Positions 34,652-42,260 of a DNA stretch of 64,000 bases are shown here, piece after piece; positions within the stretch are counted from its first letter, which is position 1; each line of letters starts with the position of its first letter. Source of the stretch: Pseudonocardia terrae (lineage in GTDB: Bacteria; Actinomycetota; Actinomycetes; Mycobacteriales; Pseudonocardiaceae); NCBI RefSeq assembly GCF_021343995.1, contig NZ_JAJTTE010000018.1, positions 1 to 64,000 on the forward strand. Direction: 5' to 3'. A program made the position numbers and the translations under genes. The notes under the pieces were generated by a model. The model did not search any database. It was not told where the DNA came from and saw only the letters and a list, made by a program, of their open reading frames with translations.

Positions 34652-35185
34652 GTGATCCAGCACACTGACGCGATGCGTGCGATGCGGGTGCTCCGGCTGG
34701 TCGTCCACGCGCGGAGCAGGCAGCCGGTGCTGGTGCTCGGCGAGGTCGACGGGGAGCGGTGCGTGCCGATCTTCCTGCGGCCGCAGCAGGCCGAGGTGAT
34801 CGCGGTGGGCCGGCGCGAGGGCGGCGACCCGGCCGCCGCCGAGACCGCCCTCGTGCAGGACGTGCTGGTCCCGCTCGTCGGGGCGCTCGGCGCGCGGATC
34901 ACCGGTGCGGAGATCACCGATCTGGTCGACGGCGTCTACACCGCCGAGCTCGTGCTGCGCGACGAGGCCGCGGCCGAGGTGCGGGTGAAGGTCCGGCCCA
35001 GCGACGCACTGGCCGTCGCGGTGCGCGAGGGGCTGGCGATCGGGGTCGCGGACGCCATCCTCGACGAGGTCGGCCAGGACATCTCCGAGGTGTTCCCGGA
35101 CGGCGCCGACGCGCCCCCCGCCGAGCAGCTGCGGGAGTTCCGGGAGTTCCTCGACGACGTCACGCCGGACGACTTCCGGCGCTGA
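34652..35185 (+). CDS. Bifunctional nuclease-family (DUF151) protein
   Basis: 177 aa from the GTG at 34652, preceded by AGGGGG; an ATG at 34673 is an alternative. It has the DUF151 core (PVLVLGEVDGERCVPIFLRP, then QAEVIAV; ITDLVDGVYTAELVL; RPSDALAVAVREGLAI). Plant and mycobacterial relatives were described as bifunctional nucleases, but the biochemical role in actinobacteria is uncertain. Its last 26 bp overlap the convergent FAD-monooxygenase gene. Confidence 0.9.
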   Translation: MIQHTDAMRAMRVLRLVVHARSRQPVLVLGEVDGERCVPIFLRPQQAEVIAVGRREGGDPAAAETALVQDVLVPLVGALGARITGAEITDLVDGVYTAELVLRDEAAAEVRVKVRPSDALAVAVREGLAIGVADAILDEVGQDISEVFPDGADAPPAEQLREFREFLDDVTPDDFRR

Positions 35186-36434
35186 GCGAGCCTGCGGAGC
35201 GATCATCGGCAGTGAGCGAGCCTGCGGAGCGGTCGACCGTGCCGGGCGGCCGTTCGTCGTAGTCGGGCAGGTCGATCGCCTCGGCCTTCGCGAAGAACAG
35301 CTTCCGCGCGAGCCCGCGCAGCGGCCGGCTGACCATGAGCTTCATCGTCCAGATGCGGTTGCGGATCGCTGCACGGGTGTGCGGCGCGTAGCCGCGGATA
35401 CCGCCGGGCGGCAGCACCTGGCCCTGCTCGACGTACGGCCGCATCCGCTCCTCGTAGGCGGCGAAGGCGGCCTCGTGCGAGGCGTGCCGGCCCAGCTCGC
35501 CGGCGAGCACGTACGCCCCGACAAGGGCCAGGCTGGTGCCCATCCCGGTGAGGGGGCAGGGAGCGTACCCGGCGTCGCCGACGAGGACGATCCGGCCCGT
35601 GGACCAGCGGTCCATCCGGACCTGCGCGACCAGGTCGAGGTAGAAGTCGTCCGCGGTGTGCAGGGCCGCGACCAGCTGCGGGGCGACCCAGCCCATGCCG
35701 CGCATCCGGTCGGCGACGATCGCCCGCTGGGCGTCGAGGTCGCGGCGGTCGTGGTCCAACGGCTCGGAGAGGAAGGCGAGCCCTGCCTTGGCGCGGCCGG
35801 GCGTGCTGTCCGGGCGGGCCGACGCGACCCGGCCCGGCTCGTTGTACATCTCGTACCACCCGTCGAGACCGACCGGGTCGGGCGCGGTGAACCAGGCCAT
35901 GTAACCGCCGACGGGGCGCACGAACTCCTCCTCCGGGCCGAACGCCAGCCGTCGGATCCCGGAGTGCGGCCCGTCCGCGCCCACGACCAGGTCGAAGGTG
36001 CGCGTCCCGCCGTCGGAGAAGGTGACGGCGACGCCCGCGGGCCCGTCCTCGAACGCGGTCACGCGCAGGCCCCACAGGTACTCCGCGGAGGTCGCCTCGA
36101 GCAGGATCCGGGACAGGTCGCCGCGGAGGATCTCGTACTCGCTGACGATGCCGTCGCCGCCGAGGTCCTCGACCCGCATCTCGGCGAGGTGCCGGCCACC
36201 GGCGTCGACGTACGCGATGCCCTCCTGGTCCATGCACGCGGCCCGCACGGCGGGCATGAGCCCCATCCGCTCGACGACGGTGCGTCCGGCCCCGCGCAGG
36301 TCGACGGTCTGGCCGCCGGGCCGCGGCCCGGGAGCGCTCTCGACGACGGTCACGGCGAAGCCGCGCCGCTCCAGCCAGAAGGCCAGGGCGGGGCCGGCGA
36401 TCCCGGCTCCGGAGACGAGGACGGTGCGGGTCAT
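35160..36434 (-). CDS. FAD-dependent aromatic monooxygenase
   Basis: 424 aa from the ATG at 36434, which has a GGGAGGTAGGAA ribosome site. Motifs of the PHBH/TetX-type flavoprotein hydroxylases: GxGxxG variant VSGAGIAGPALAFWLERRG, the DG motif LVVGADGPHSGIRRLA, and GD motif IVLVGDAGYAPCPLTGMGTS. It hydroxylates a small aromatic or polyketide-like substrate with NAD(P)H (inference). The C-terminal ~20 residues (a tandem DRSAGSL) come from a 30-bp-period repeat and lie partly in the overlap with DUF151. It is controlled by the divergent GntR-TetR regulator. Confidence 0.9.
   Translation of the reverse strand: MTRTVLVSGAGIAGPALAFWLERRGFAVTVVESAPGPRPGGQTVDLRGAGRTVVERMGLMPAVRAACMDQEGIAYVDAGGRHLAEMRVEDLGGDGIVSEYEILRGDLSRILLEATSAEYLWGLRVTAFEDGPAGVAVTFSDGGTRTFDLVVGADGPHSGIRRLAFGPEEEFVRPVGGYMAWFTAPDPVGLDGWYEMYNEPGRVASARPDSTPGRAKAGLAFLSEPLDHDRRDLDAQRAIVADRMRGMGWVAPQLVAALHTADDFYLDLVAQVRMDRWSTGRIVLVGDAGYAPCPLTGMGTSLALVGAYVLAGELGRHASHEAAFAAYEERMRPYVEQGQVLPPGGIRGYAPHTRAAIRNRIWTMKLMVSRPLRGLARKLFFAKAEAIDLPDYDERPPGTVDRSAGSLTADDRSAGSLSAGSRPA
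35183..35231. repeat. Direct repeat of 19 bp, period 30
   Basis: TGAGCGAGCCTGCGGAGCG occurs at 35183-35201 and 35213-35231, starting exactly at the DUF151 stop codon. In the FAD-monooxygenase frame it appears as a duplicated RSAGSL. It looks like a dispersed gene-end repeat, though only these two copies are in the window. Confidence 0.7.
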
Positions 36435-36533
36435 GGTTCCTACCTCCCAGGTGCTGATGCACCGAGAGTACGGCGTACGCAGGTGTCCTCGATGTCTTCC
36501 GCTGGGGATACGATCGGATGGCCGAACGCGCTC

Positions 36534-36567
36534 TAGTGCACTATCGAGGTGCACGAGGAGTGCACTA
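36534..36567. promoter_or_regulatory. Triple GTGCAC operator of the GntR-TetR regulator
   Basis: TAGTGCACTA (36534-36543, perfect palindrome), GGTGCACG (36548-36555) and AGTGCACTA (36559-36567) form three evenly placed GTGCAC cores in the monooxygenase/regulator spacer, just before the regulator start. Confidence 0.65.
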
Positions 36568-36582
36568 GTGCGGGGAGGGCAT

Positions 36583-37470
36583 GTGGCCTACACGGACGTC
36601 GTCGAGGCGATCCGGGCCCGGATCGCGGCGGGTGAGCTGGCCCCGGGCGACCGGATCCCGTCGACCCGGCAGATCGTGGCGGAGTTCGGCGTCGCGATGG
36701 CCACGGCCAGCAAGGTGATCGCGGCCCTGCGGCAGGAGGGGCTCGTCCGGGTGCTGCCCGGCGTCGGGACGGTGGTCGCGGGGGACGCGGTCGCGCCGGA
36801 GCCCGAGCTGGGCCGCGGCCGGATCCTGCGCGCCGCGCTCCGGATCGCGGACGGCGAGGGCGTCGACGCGCTGTCCATGCGCCGGGTCGCCGCCGAGCTC
36901 GGCACCGGCACGATGTCGCTGTACCGGCACGTGCCCGGCAAGGAGGAGCTGCTCCTGCTCATGCGCGACGCGGCGTTCGGCGAGTTCCCGCTGCCCCCGG
37001 TCCCGCCGCCCGGCTGGCGGGCGCAGCTGGAGGTCTCCTCGCGGTCGTTGTGGGCGCTGTACCGGCGGCACCCCTGGGTGGCCCGCACGACGTCGATGAC
37101 CCGGCCCTACGCCGGGCCGAACCAGATGCCGTACTCGGAGTGGAACCTGCGCGCGCTCACCGGCCTCGGCCTCGACGACCCGACGATCTTCCGGCTGCAC
37201 CTGGCCCTGTTCGGCTACGTGCACGGCGCGGCCGCGAGCCTCGAGTCCGAGGCGCGGGAGGAGGCGGAGACGGGCGTGACGCTCTGGCAGTGGATCCGCG
37301 CCCGCGAGACCGAGAACCGCGCGGTCATGGAGTCCGGTTCCTTCCCGAACTCGGTGCGGGTGTTCCTGCACGCCGGCCCGGGCTTCGACCTCGACACGAT
37401 CTTCGAGACGGGCCTGGCCAGGATGCTCGACGGCATCGCCGCCCTGACCGGCCGCACCGGAGAACGATGA
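36583..37470 (+). CDS. GntR-TetR double-HTH transcriptional regulator
   Basis: 295 aa from the GTG at 36583 (GGGGAGGG ribosome site; a GTG at 36568 is also in frame). Residues 1-68 are a complete GntR winged helix (EAIRARIAAGELAPGDRIPS, then TRQIVAEFGVAMATASKVIA). A short linker precedes a TetR HTH at ~79-126 (LSMRRVAAELGTGTMSLYRH, then VPGKEELL), and a TetR C-terminal ligand domain continues to the end. The fusion has two DNA-binding modules in one chain. It diverges from the FAD monooxygenase, with three GTGCAC palindromic sites between them. Confidence 0.9.
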   Translation: MAYTDVVEAIRARIAAGELAPGDRIPSTRQIVAEFGVAMATASKVIAALRQEGLVRVLPGVGTVVAGDAVAPEPELGRGRILRAALRIADGEGVDALSMRRVAAELGTGTMSLYRHVPGKEELLLLMRDAAFGEFPLPPVPPPGWRAQLEVSSRSLWALYRRHPWVARTTSMTRPYAGPNQMPYSEWNLRALTGLGLDDPTIFRLHLALFGYVHGAAASLESEAREEAETGVTLWQWIRARETENRAVMESGSFPNSVRVFLHAGPGFDLDTIFETGLARMLDGIAALTGRTGER

Positions 37471-37636
37471 GCCGATTCCGTGACGCCCTCGATAGCACGG
37501 TCCGCACGCCGGCGAAATAGGCCGTCGGCACGATTCGATCACCGCGATTCGGGCCTTGTGCGCTCTCGAGTTCTCTGCGACCGAGTGCTGCGACTCCCGC
37601 GTCCGGAGTAGTGGGGGAAGTGGTCAAAATCGGGGT

Positions 37637-37642
37637 TTGACA
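37637..37642 (+). promoter_or_regulatory. Candidate -35 element of the glucan operon
   Basis: A consensus TTGACA lies in an unusually AT-rich spacer (37471-37747). A CATACT hexamer at 37663-37668 is a possible -10, but the 20-bp spacing is long. This would leave a ~75-nt leader before the GTG at 37748. No other gene is visible in the spacer. Confidence 0.35.
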
Positions 37643-37747
37643 GCGAGATCGGCCGTCACGATCATACTCCTCGTTGGACTCTTGCTCTTGTGCTCATTTC
37701 CTCGCTCACCCCGAAGTCGTCGTGCACTCGCCCTTGGAGACCGCACC

Positions 37748-39508
37748 GTGCCGAGCCAGTCGTCGTCGAGCGCCGCCGCCGATACGGGGGCGGACGGCAA
37801 TCCGGCGCCGCGCTCCCGGAGCCAGGAGGTCGCCGACTCGCCGTCGCTCATGGCGATCGTGTTCGTCGCGACCATCGGGGTGGTGCTCTACACCGTTTTC
37901 CTCTTCGATTTCTCCCATCGGGGGAACTGGATTCCCTATGTGCTGGTGCTGGTCGCCGAGTCCGTCATCGTGCTCCAGGCCGCACTGGCCCTGTGGACGA
38001 TCCTGTCCTGCGGCCACGACCCCCGCGACTACCGCTTCTACGACGCGCAACGACGGCTGTACGGCCCGGGGGGCGGGCCCGGACACGGTGTCGCGGCGCG
38101 GGACCGTCCGATGTTCCTCGGCGGTGCCGAGGCGACGGTCGACGTCTTCATCACCACCTACGGCGAGTCCCTCGGCGACATCCGGCGCACCGTGGTCGCC
38201 GCCCTCGCGATGGAGGGGCGGCACACGACCTACGTGCTCGACGACGGCAGGACGGCCGGGGTGTTCGCGCTCGCCCGGGAACTCGGCGTGGTCTACGTCG
38301 CGCGCACCGGCAACGACTACGCCAAGGCCGGAAACGTCAATCACGCCCTGGGGCTGACGACCGGTGAGTTCTTCGTGATCCTCGACGCCGATTTCGTCGC
38401 GAAGCCCGATTTCCTCCGCCAGACCGTGCCCTTCTTCGCGGATCCGACGGTCGCCTTCGTGCAGACGCCGCAGGTGTACGGCAACCTGAACAACCTCATC
38501 TCGCGCGGGGCGGGCTACATGCAGACCGTGTTCTACCGCTTCATGCTGCCGGGGAAGAACCGGTTCAACGCGGCATTCTGCGTGGGTACCAACGTGGTGT
38601 TCCGCCGCGCGGCCGTGACGGAGATCGGCGGCATCTACCAGGAGTCCCAGTCCGAGGACGTGTGGACGTCGCTGAAGTTGCACGAGCGCGGCTGGCGGTC
38701 CGTGTACATCGCCACCGAACTGGCGATCGGCCGGACCCCGGAGACCATCGAGACCTACACGAAACAGCAGTTGCGCTGGGCCACCGGCGGTTTCGAGATC
38801 CTGCTCCGCAGCAACCCGATGGGGCGCGGCCGCACCCTGACGCTCGACCAGCGCCTGCAGTACTTCGGCACGTCCACCTTCTACCTGGTCGGGGTGGCGC
38901 CACTGCTGCTGATCCTGGTGCCGCCGCTGCAGATCTACTTCGGGATCGGCCCCATCGACGCCGACGTGTCCGGCGCGACCTGGTTCTTCCACTACGCCGG
39001 CTTCTACTTCATGCAGATCGTGGTCGCCCTGTACACCATCGGATCGTTCCGGTGGGAGACGTTGATGCTGGCCACGGCGTCCTTCCCGATCTACACACGG
39101 GCGTTCCTCAACGCCCTGCTGCGTCGCCGGCAGACGTGGAGCGTGACCCACCGCTCCGGCGTCCGGAACTCGCCGTTCGACTTCATCGTCCCGCAGGTGC
39201 TGACCTTCGTGTTCCTGCTGCTCACCTCGGCGGTCGGGATCTGGCAGGCGCACGCGGACCGGACGCTCACGCTCGCCCTCGTCTGGAACGTCACGAACAC
39301 CGTCGTGCTCGGCGCGTTCGTGGTCACCGCGATGCGCGAGGCCCGCGAGACCCGGGCCCTCAACCGCGCCGCGCGCCGGCAGCTCCGCGACCGCGGGCGC
39401 GGGTGGGCCTCGGAGGAACCGGTCCCCGTACCCCGGCAGGGCGAGGCCGATCTCCCGCGGGCGGCCGTCCACTCGGCCGCCCTGACTCCGGCCGAGGACG
39501 CGGGATGA
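37748..39508 (+). CDS. Processive GT2 glycosyltransferase, cellulose/curdlan-synthase-like
   Basis: 586 aa from the GTG at 37748. Two N-terminal helices (~33-55, 62-84) precede a cytoplasmic GT-A domain with the processive-synthase signature: D165-D166 (VLDDG), D213-A-D215 (ILDADF), TPQ at 240-242, E303-D304 (SEDVW) and Q340-Q-L-R-W344. About five more helices follow. No PilZ domain is present, so direct c-di-GMP control as in BcsA is not expected. It resembles BcsA and the curdlan synthase CrdS. The linked GH81 gene makes beta-1,3-glucan the likely product (inference). It is the first gene of an operon coupled by ATGA and GTGA overlaps. Confidence 0.88.
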   Translation: MPSQSSSSAAADTGADGNPAPRSRSQEVADSPSLMAIVFVATIGVVLYTVFLFDFSHRGNWIPYVLVLVAESVIVLQAALALWTILSCGHDPRDYRFYDAQRRLYGPGGGPGHGVAARDRPMFLGGAEATVDVFITTYGESLGDIRRTVVAALAMEGRHTTYVLDDGRTAGVFALARELGVVYVARTGNDYAKAGNVNHALGLTTGEFFVILDADFVAKPDFLRQTVPFFADPTVAFVQTPQVYGNLNNLISRGAGYMQTVFYRFMLPGKNRFNAAFCVGTNVVFRRAAVTEIGGIYQESQSEDVWTSLKLHERGWRSVYIATELAIGRTPETIETYTKQQLRWATGGFEILLRSNPMGRGRTLTLDQRLQYFGTSTFYLVGVAPLLLILVPPLQIYFGIGPIDADVSGATWFFHYAGFYFMQIVVALYTIGSFRWETLMLATASFPIYTRAFLNALLRRRQTWSVTHRSGVRNSPFDFIVPQVLTFVFLLLTSAVGIWQAHADRTLTLALVWNVTNTVVLGAFVVTAMREARETRALNRAARRQLRDRGRGWASEEPVPVPRQGEADLPRAAVHSAALTPAEDAG

Positions 39509-40275
39509 GCTGGCGCGGTCGGATCCGGCTCGGGGTCGGGCTCCTCGGCGTCGTGGTGCTCACCGCGGTGCTGACCATGGTGCTGAACGCCCGCAACGGA
39601 GTGGTCGACAGCCGCTCGGCCGCGCTGGCCGCCGAGACGTACCCGGTGGGCACCGACTACGGCGGCACCCTGGTGACGCAGCTCGTCCACATCGGCGACC
39701 AGGTCGCGGTCGGCCAGCCGATGTTCGAGCTGCGCAGCGGCGCGGTGCAGCGCGACGTCGCCCAGCGGCTCGTCGACACCAGCGCCCTGCCCTACGAGAT
39801 GCGGGCCGACGGCACGCTGGTCCTCACCGCGAGCGACGCCGGCCGGGTGGCCTCCCTCGCCTACCCGCTCGGCTCCTTCGTGCCGGCGAACAGCACGATC
39901 GCGACCGTGCAGCGCGCCGGCTCCCTGTACATCGAGGGCGAGTTCGTGCTCACGGCGCAGGACTACGCGCGCCTGGCCCCCGACGCGACGGTCGAGGTGC
40001 TCCTGCCGTCGAACCGGTCCGTCGACGCGAAGGTGCGCCGCATCCAGGTGCAGACCGAGGACGGTCAGGCGCGCACCGAGGTCGAGGCGTACAGTGACCA
40101 GCTGGCCGACGCCACCGCGGACGGGCTGTTCGCCGTGGGCACCCCGGTGACGGCGACCCTGCACCTGCGCAACGACGGTCTCGTCACGGACGCCACCGCC
40201 TGGGTGCTCCGCAAGGTCGGCGGTGTCTCGGACGCCGCGGCCACGGTGCTCCGCCAGATCGGCCTCGACCCGTGA
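39505..40275 (+). CDS. HlyD-like membrane-fusion/accessory protein of the glucan operon
   Basis: 256 aa. One N-terminal membrane helix (residues ~8-27) is followed by an extracytoplasmic domain that contains a biotinyl-lipoyl-like hairpin split as in HlyD proteins: GTDYGGTLVTQLVHIGDQVA, GQPMFELRS, then TASDAGRVASLAYPLGSFVP, ANSTIATV. The arrangement is reminiscent of the periplasmic half of Alg44 without its PilZ domain. It probably helps carry the polysaccharide through or away from the membrane (inference). ATGA overlap with the GT2 gene and GTGA overlap with the GH81 gene. Confidence 0.8.
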   Translation: MSWRGRIRLGVGLLGVVVLTAVLTMVLNARNGVVDSRSAALAAETYPVGTDYGGTLVTQLVHIGDQVAVGQPMFELRSGAVQRDVAQRLVDTSALPYEMRADGTLVLTASDAGRVASLAYPLGSFVPANSTIATVQRAGSLYIEGEFVLTAQDYARLAPDATVEVLLPSNRSVDAKVRRIQVQTEDGQARTEVEAYSDQLADATADGLFAVGTPVTATLHLRNDGLVTDATAWVLRKVGGVSDAAATVLRQIGLDP

Positions 40276-42254
40276 GCCGGCGCTCCGTGCCGCCGGCGTT
40301 CCCCTTGCTGGTGGTGCTGCTCGTGCTCGCCGGGTGCACCGGCAGCGCGCCGGCTCCGCCGGACCAGCCGGACCGCAGCGACCCCGCGCTGGCCGCGGCC
40401 GTGGCCGCGTTGCCGCAGCGCAGCGTCGGGAGCGCGCCCGCGATGCGGCTGGCCGCGGGCCTGGTGCCGCCGACGAACCGGTGGTTCTCCGGACTGGTGT
40501 TCCCCGCCGCCCCGCAGCCGGTCTTCCCGCTGCCGCTCTCGGTCGGCGTCCGCGACGACGGCGTCGCGATCGGCCTCCCGGACGTCACCTCGACCACGAA
40601 GACGATCTTCGGCAGCCACCGCCCCGCGGTCGACATGCGCCTCGGCACCGCGCGCATGCTGGTCGTGCGGTACGACGACCTGACCGTGACCGTCGCGTTC
40701 CTGGACGGCAGCGGTGCCGAGCGCGGCCGCATGCTCCTGGCACGCGGCTCCCCGTACGTGCGCTACACGGCCACGACCGAGCAACGGATCACCCTCGACC
40801 CGGCGCCGCAGGCCGGCGGGACCGTCGAGAGCCTCGGGCAGCGCTACGGGTTCGTGGCCGGTGACGGCGCCGAGGCCGCCGGCGACGGCGTGCAACTGCC
40901 CGCCGGCGGGTGGGTCACGCTGTTCGCGGTCCCGCCCGGCGGCGACGCCGCCCTCCTCGCCGGGCACGCCGACGTCGCCGTGCTCGGGGGCGAGGTCACG
41001 CAGCGGATCGTGGGCGACCGGGTCGTGACCACCCTCGACTACCGCACCGACGGCGGCGACACCCTCGTCGGCGCGATGCCGCTCCAGGACGCGGCGCCGG
41101 GCTGCACGGCCGGCACCTACCCGACCATCTACGGGCCGCTGTCGCTGTGCGCCGGGACCGCGCTCACGGTCTCGGACCCGCTGGTCGAGCCGTCGGACGG
41201 GCTCGACCTCTCCGCGCTGTCCGACGCCGACCGGGCCACCGTCGCCGCGGCGGTGCGGGCCGACGCGGCGACCACGTCCTTCACCGCCTCCGACACCTAC
41301 GCCGCGGGCAAGGAGCTCGCCCGGGCGGCGAACCTGCTGCGCCTGGCCGAGCAGCTCGGCCTGGCCGGAACCGCGGACCGGCTGCGCGCCGCGCTCGCGG
41401 CGGAGCTGCGGCGGTGGGCCGAGCCGGACGGGTGCGCGCACCGGGACACGCACTGCTTCGTCTACGACCCGGTGCTGCGCGGCGTCGTCGGCCTGGCGGT
41501 CGCGTTCGGCTCCGAGCAGTTCAACGACCACCAGTTCCACTACGGCTACTTCCTCTACGCCGCGGCCGTCGCGGCCCGTGACGACCCGGGCCTGGCCGCC
41601 GCCCTCGCGCCGGTGATGGACCTGTTGGCCGCGGACATCGGGGCCGGCCGCAGGAGCGCGGAGTTCCCACGGAGCAGGGCCTTCGACGAGTACGCGGGAC
41701 ATTCCTGGGCGTCCGGCTTCAGCCCGTTCGCCGACGGCAACAACCAGGAGTCGAGCTCGGAGGCCGTGGCCGCGTACAACGGCCTCGCCCTCTGGGAACA
41801 GGTCCGCGGCGACGAGCCGGCGCGGGAGCGGGCCGTCGCGCTCCTGAGCCGCGAGGCGGCCGCCGCCACCCGGTACTACGTCGCGCCCCCGCTGCGCTCC
41901 GCGGAGTTCGACGGGTTCGCCCACCGCGTCGTCGCGATCAACTGGGGCGGCAAGCGCGACTACGCGACCTGGTTCAGCCCCGCGCCGGGCGCGGTGCTGG
42001 GCATCCAGCTGATCCCCATGGCCCCCGTCGCCGGCTACCTCGCCGGTGACACCGGGCGCATCCGCGCCGACGTCGCGGAGGCGGCGCCGGCGGGCTTCGA
42101 CGTCCCGCTCGGCGACTACCTCCTCATGTACCTGGCCCTGGCCGACCCGGCGGCGGCGCGCGCGGCGGCGCAGGACCTGCCGGCGTCGGCGATCGACGCC
42201 GGCAACTCCCGCGCCTACCTGCTGGCCTGGATCTACTCCCGCCGGGCGCCGTGA
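40272..42254 (+). CDS. Lipoprotein endo-beta-1,3-glucanase (GH81)
   Basis: 660 aa. A signal peptide with lipobox VLAGC (residues ~10-22) anchors it outside the membrane. GH81 hallmarks are clear: PPTNRWFSGLVFP near the N-terminus, FNDHQFHYGYFLYAA with the catalytic Asp, and DGNNQESSSEAVAAYNG with the conserved Glu pair. GH81 enzymes cut beta-1,3-glucans by inversion. Tight coupling with the synthase suggests a product-trimming or release role like BcsZ for cellulose, not nutrient breakdown. It ends six bases from the convergent ABC transporter gene. Confidence 0.92.
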   Translation: MSRRSVPPAFPLLVVLLVLAGCTGSAPAPPDQPDRSDPALAAAVAALPQRSVGSAPAMRLAAGLVPPTNRWFSGLVFPAAPQPVFPLPLSVGVRDDGVAIGLPDVTSTTKTIFGSHRPAVDMRLGTARMLVVRYDDLTVTVAFLDGSGAERGRMLLARGSPYVRYTATTEQRITLDPAPQAGGTVESLGQRYGFVAGDGAEAAGDGVQLPAGGWVTLFAVPPGGDAALLAGHADVAVLGGEVTQRIVGDRVVTTLDYRTDGGDTLVGAMPLQDAAPGCTAGTYPTIYGPLSLCAGTALTVSDPLVEPSDGLDLSALSDADRATVAAAVRADAATTSFTASDTYAAGKELARAANLLRLAEQLGLAGTADRLRAALAAELRRWAEPDGCAHRDTHCFVYDPVLRGVVGLAVAFGSEQFNDHQFHYGYFLYAAAVAARDDPGLAAALAPVMDLLAADIGAGRRSAEFPRSRAFDEYAGHSWASGFSPFADGNNQESSSEAVAAYNGLALWEQVRGDEPARERAVALLSREAAAATRYYVAPPLRSAEFDGFAHRVVAINWGGKRDYATWFSPAPGAVLGIQLIPMAPVAGYLAGDTGRIRADVAEAAPAGFDVPLGDYLLMYLALADPAAARAAAQDLPASAIDAGNSRAYLLAWIYSRRAP

Positions 42255-42260
42255 CGCTCC

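Noticed and set aside
37748-39508. PilZ c-di-GMP-binding domain in the GT2
   Set aside because: I looked for RxxxR and the D/N-x-S-x-x-G motif after the QxxRW segment. The C-terminal part is only membrane helices and a short basic tail.
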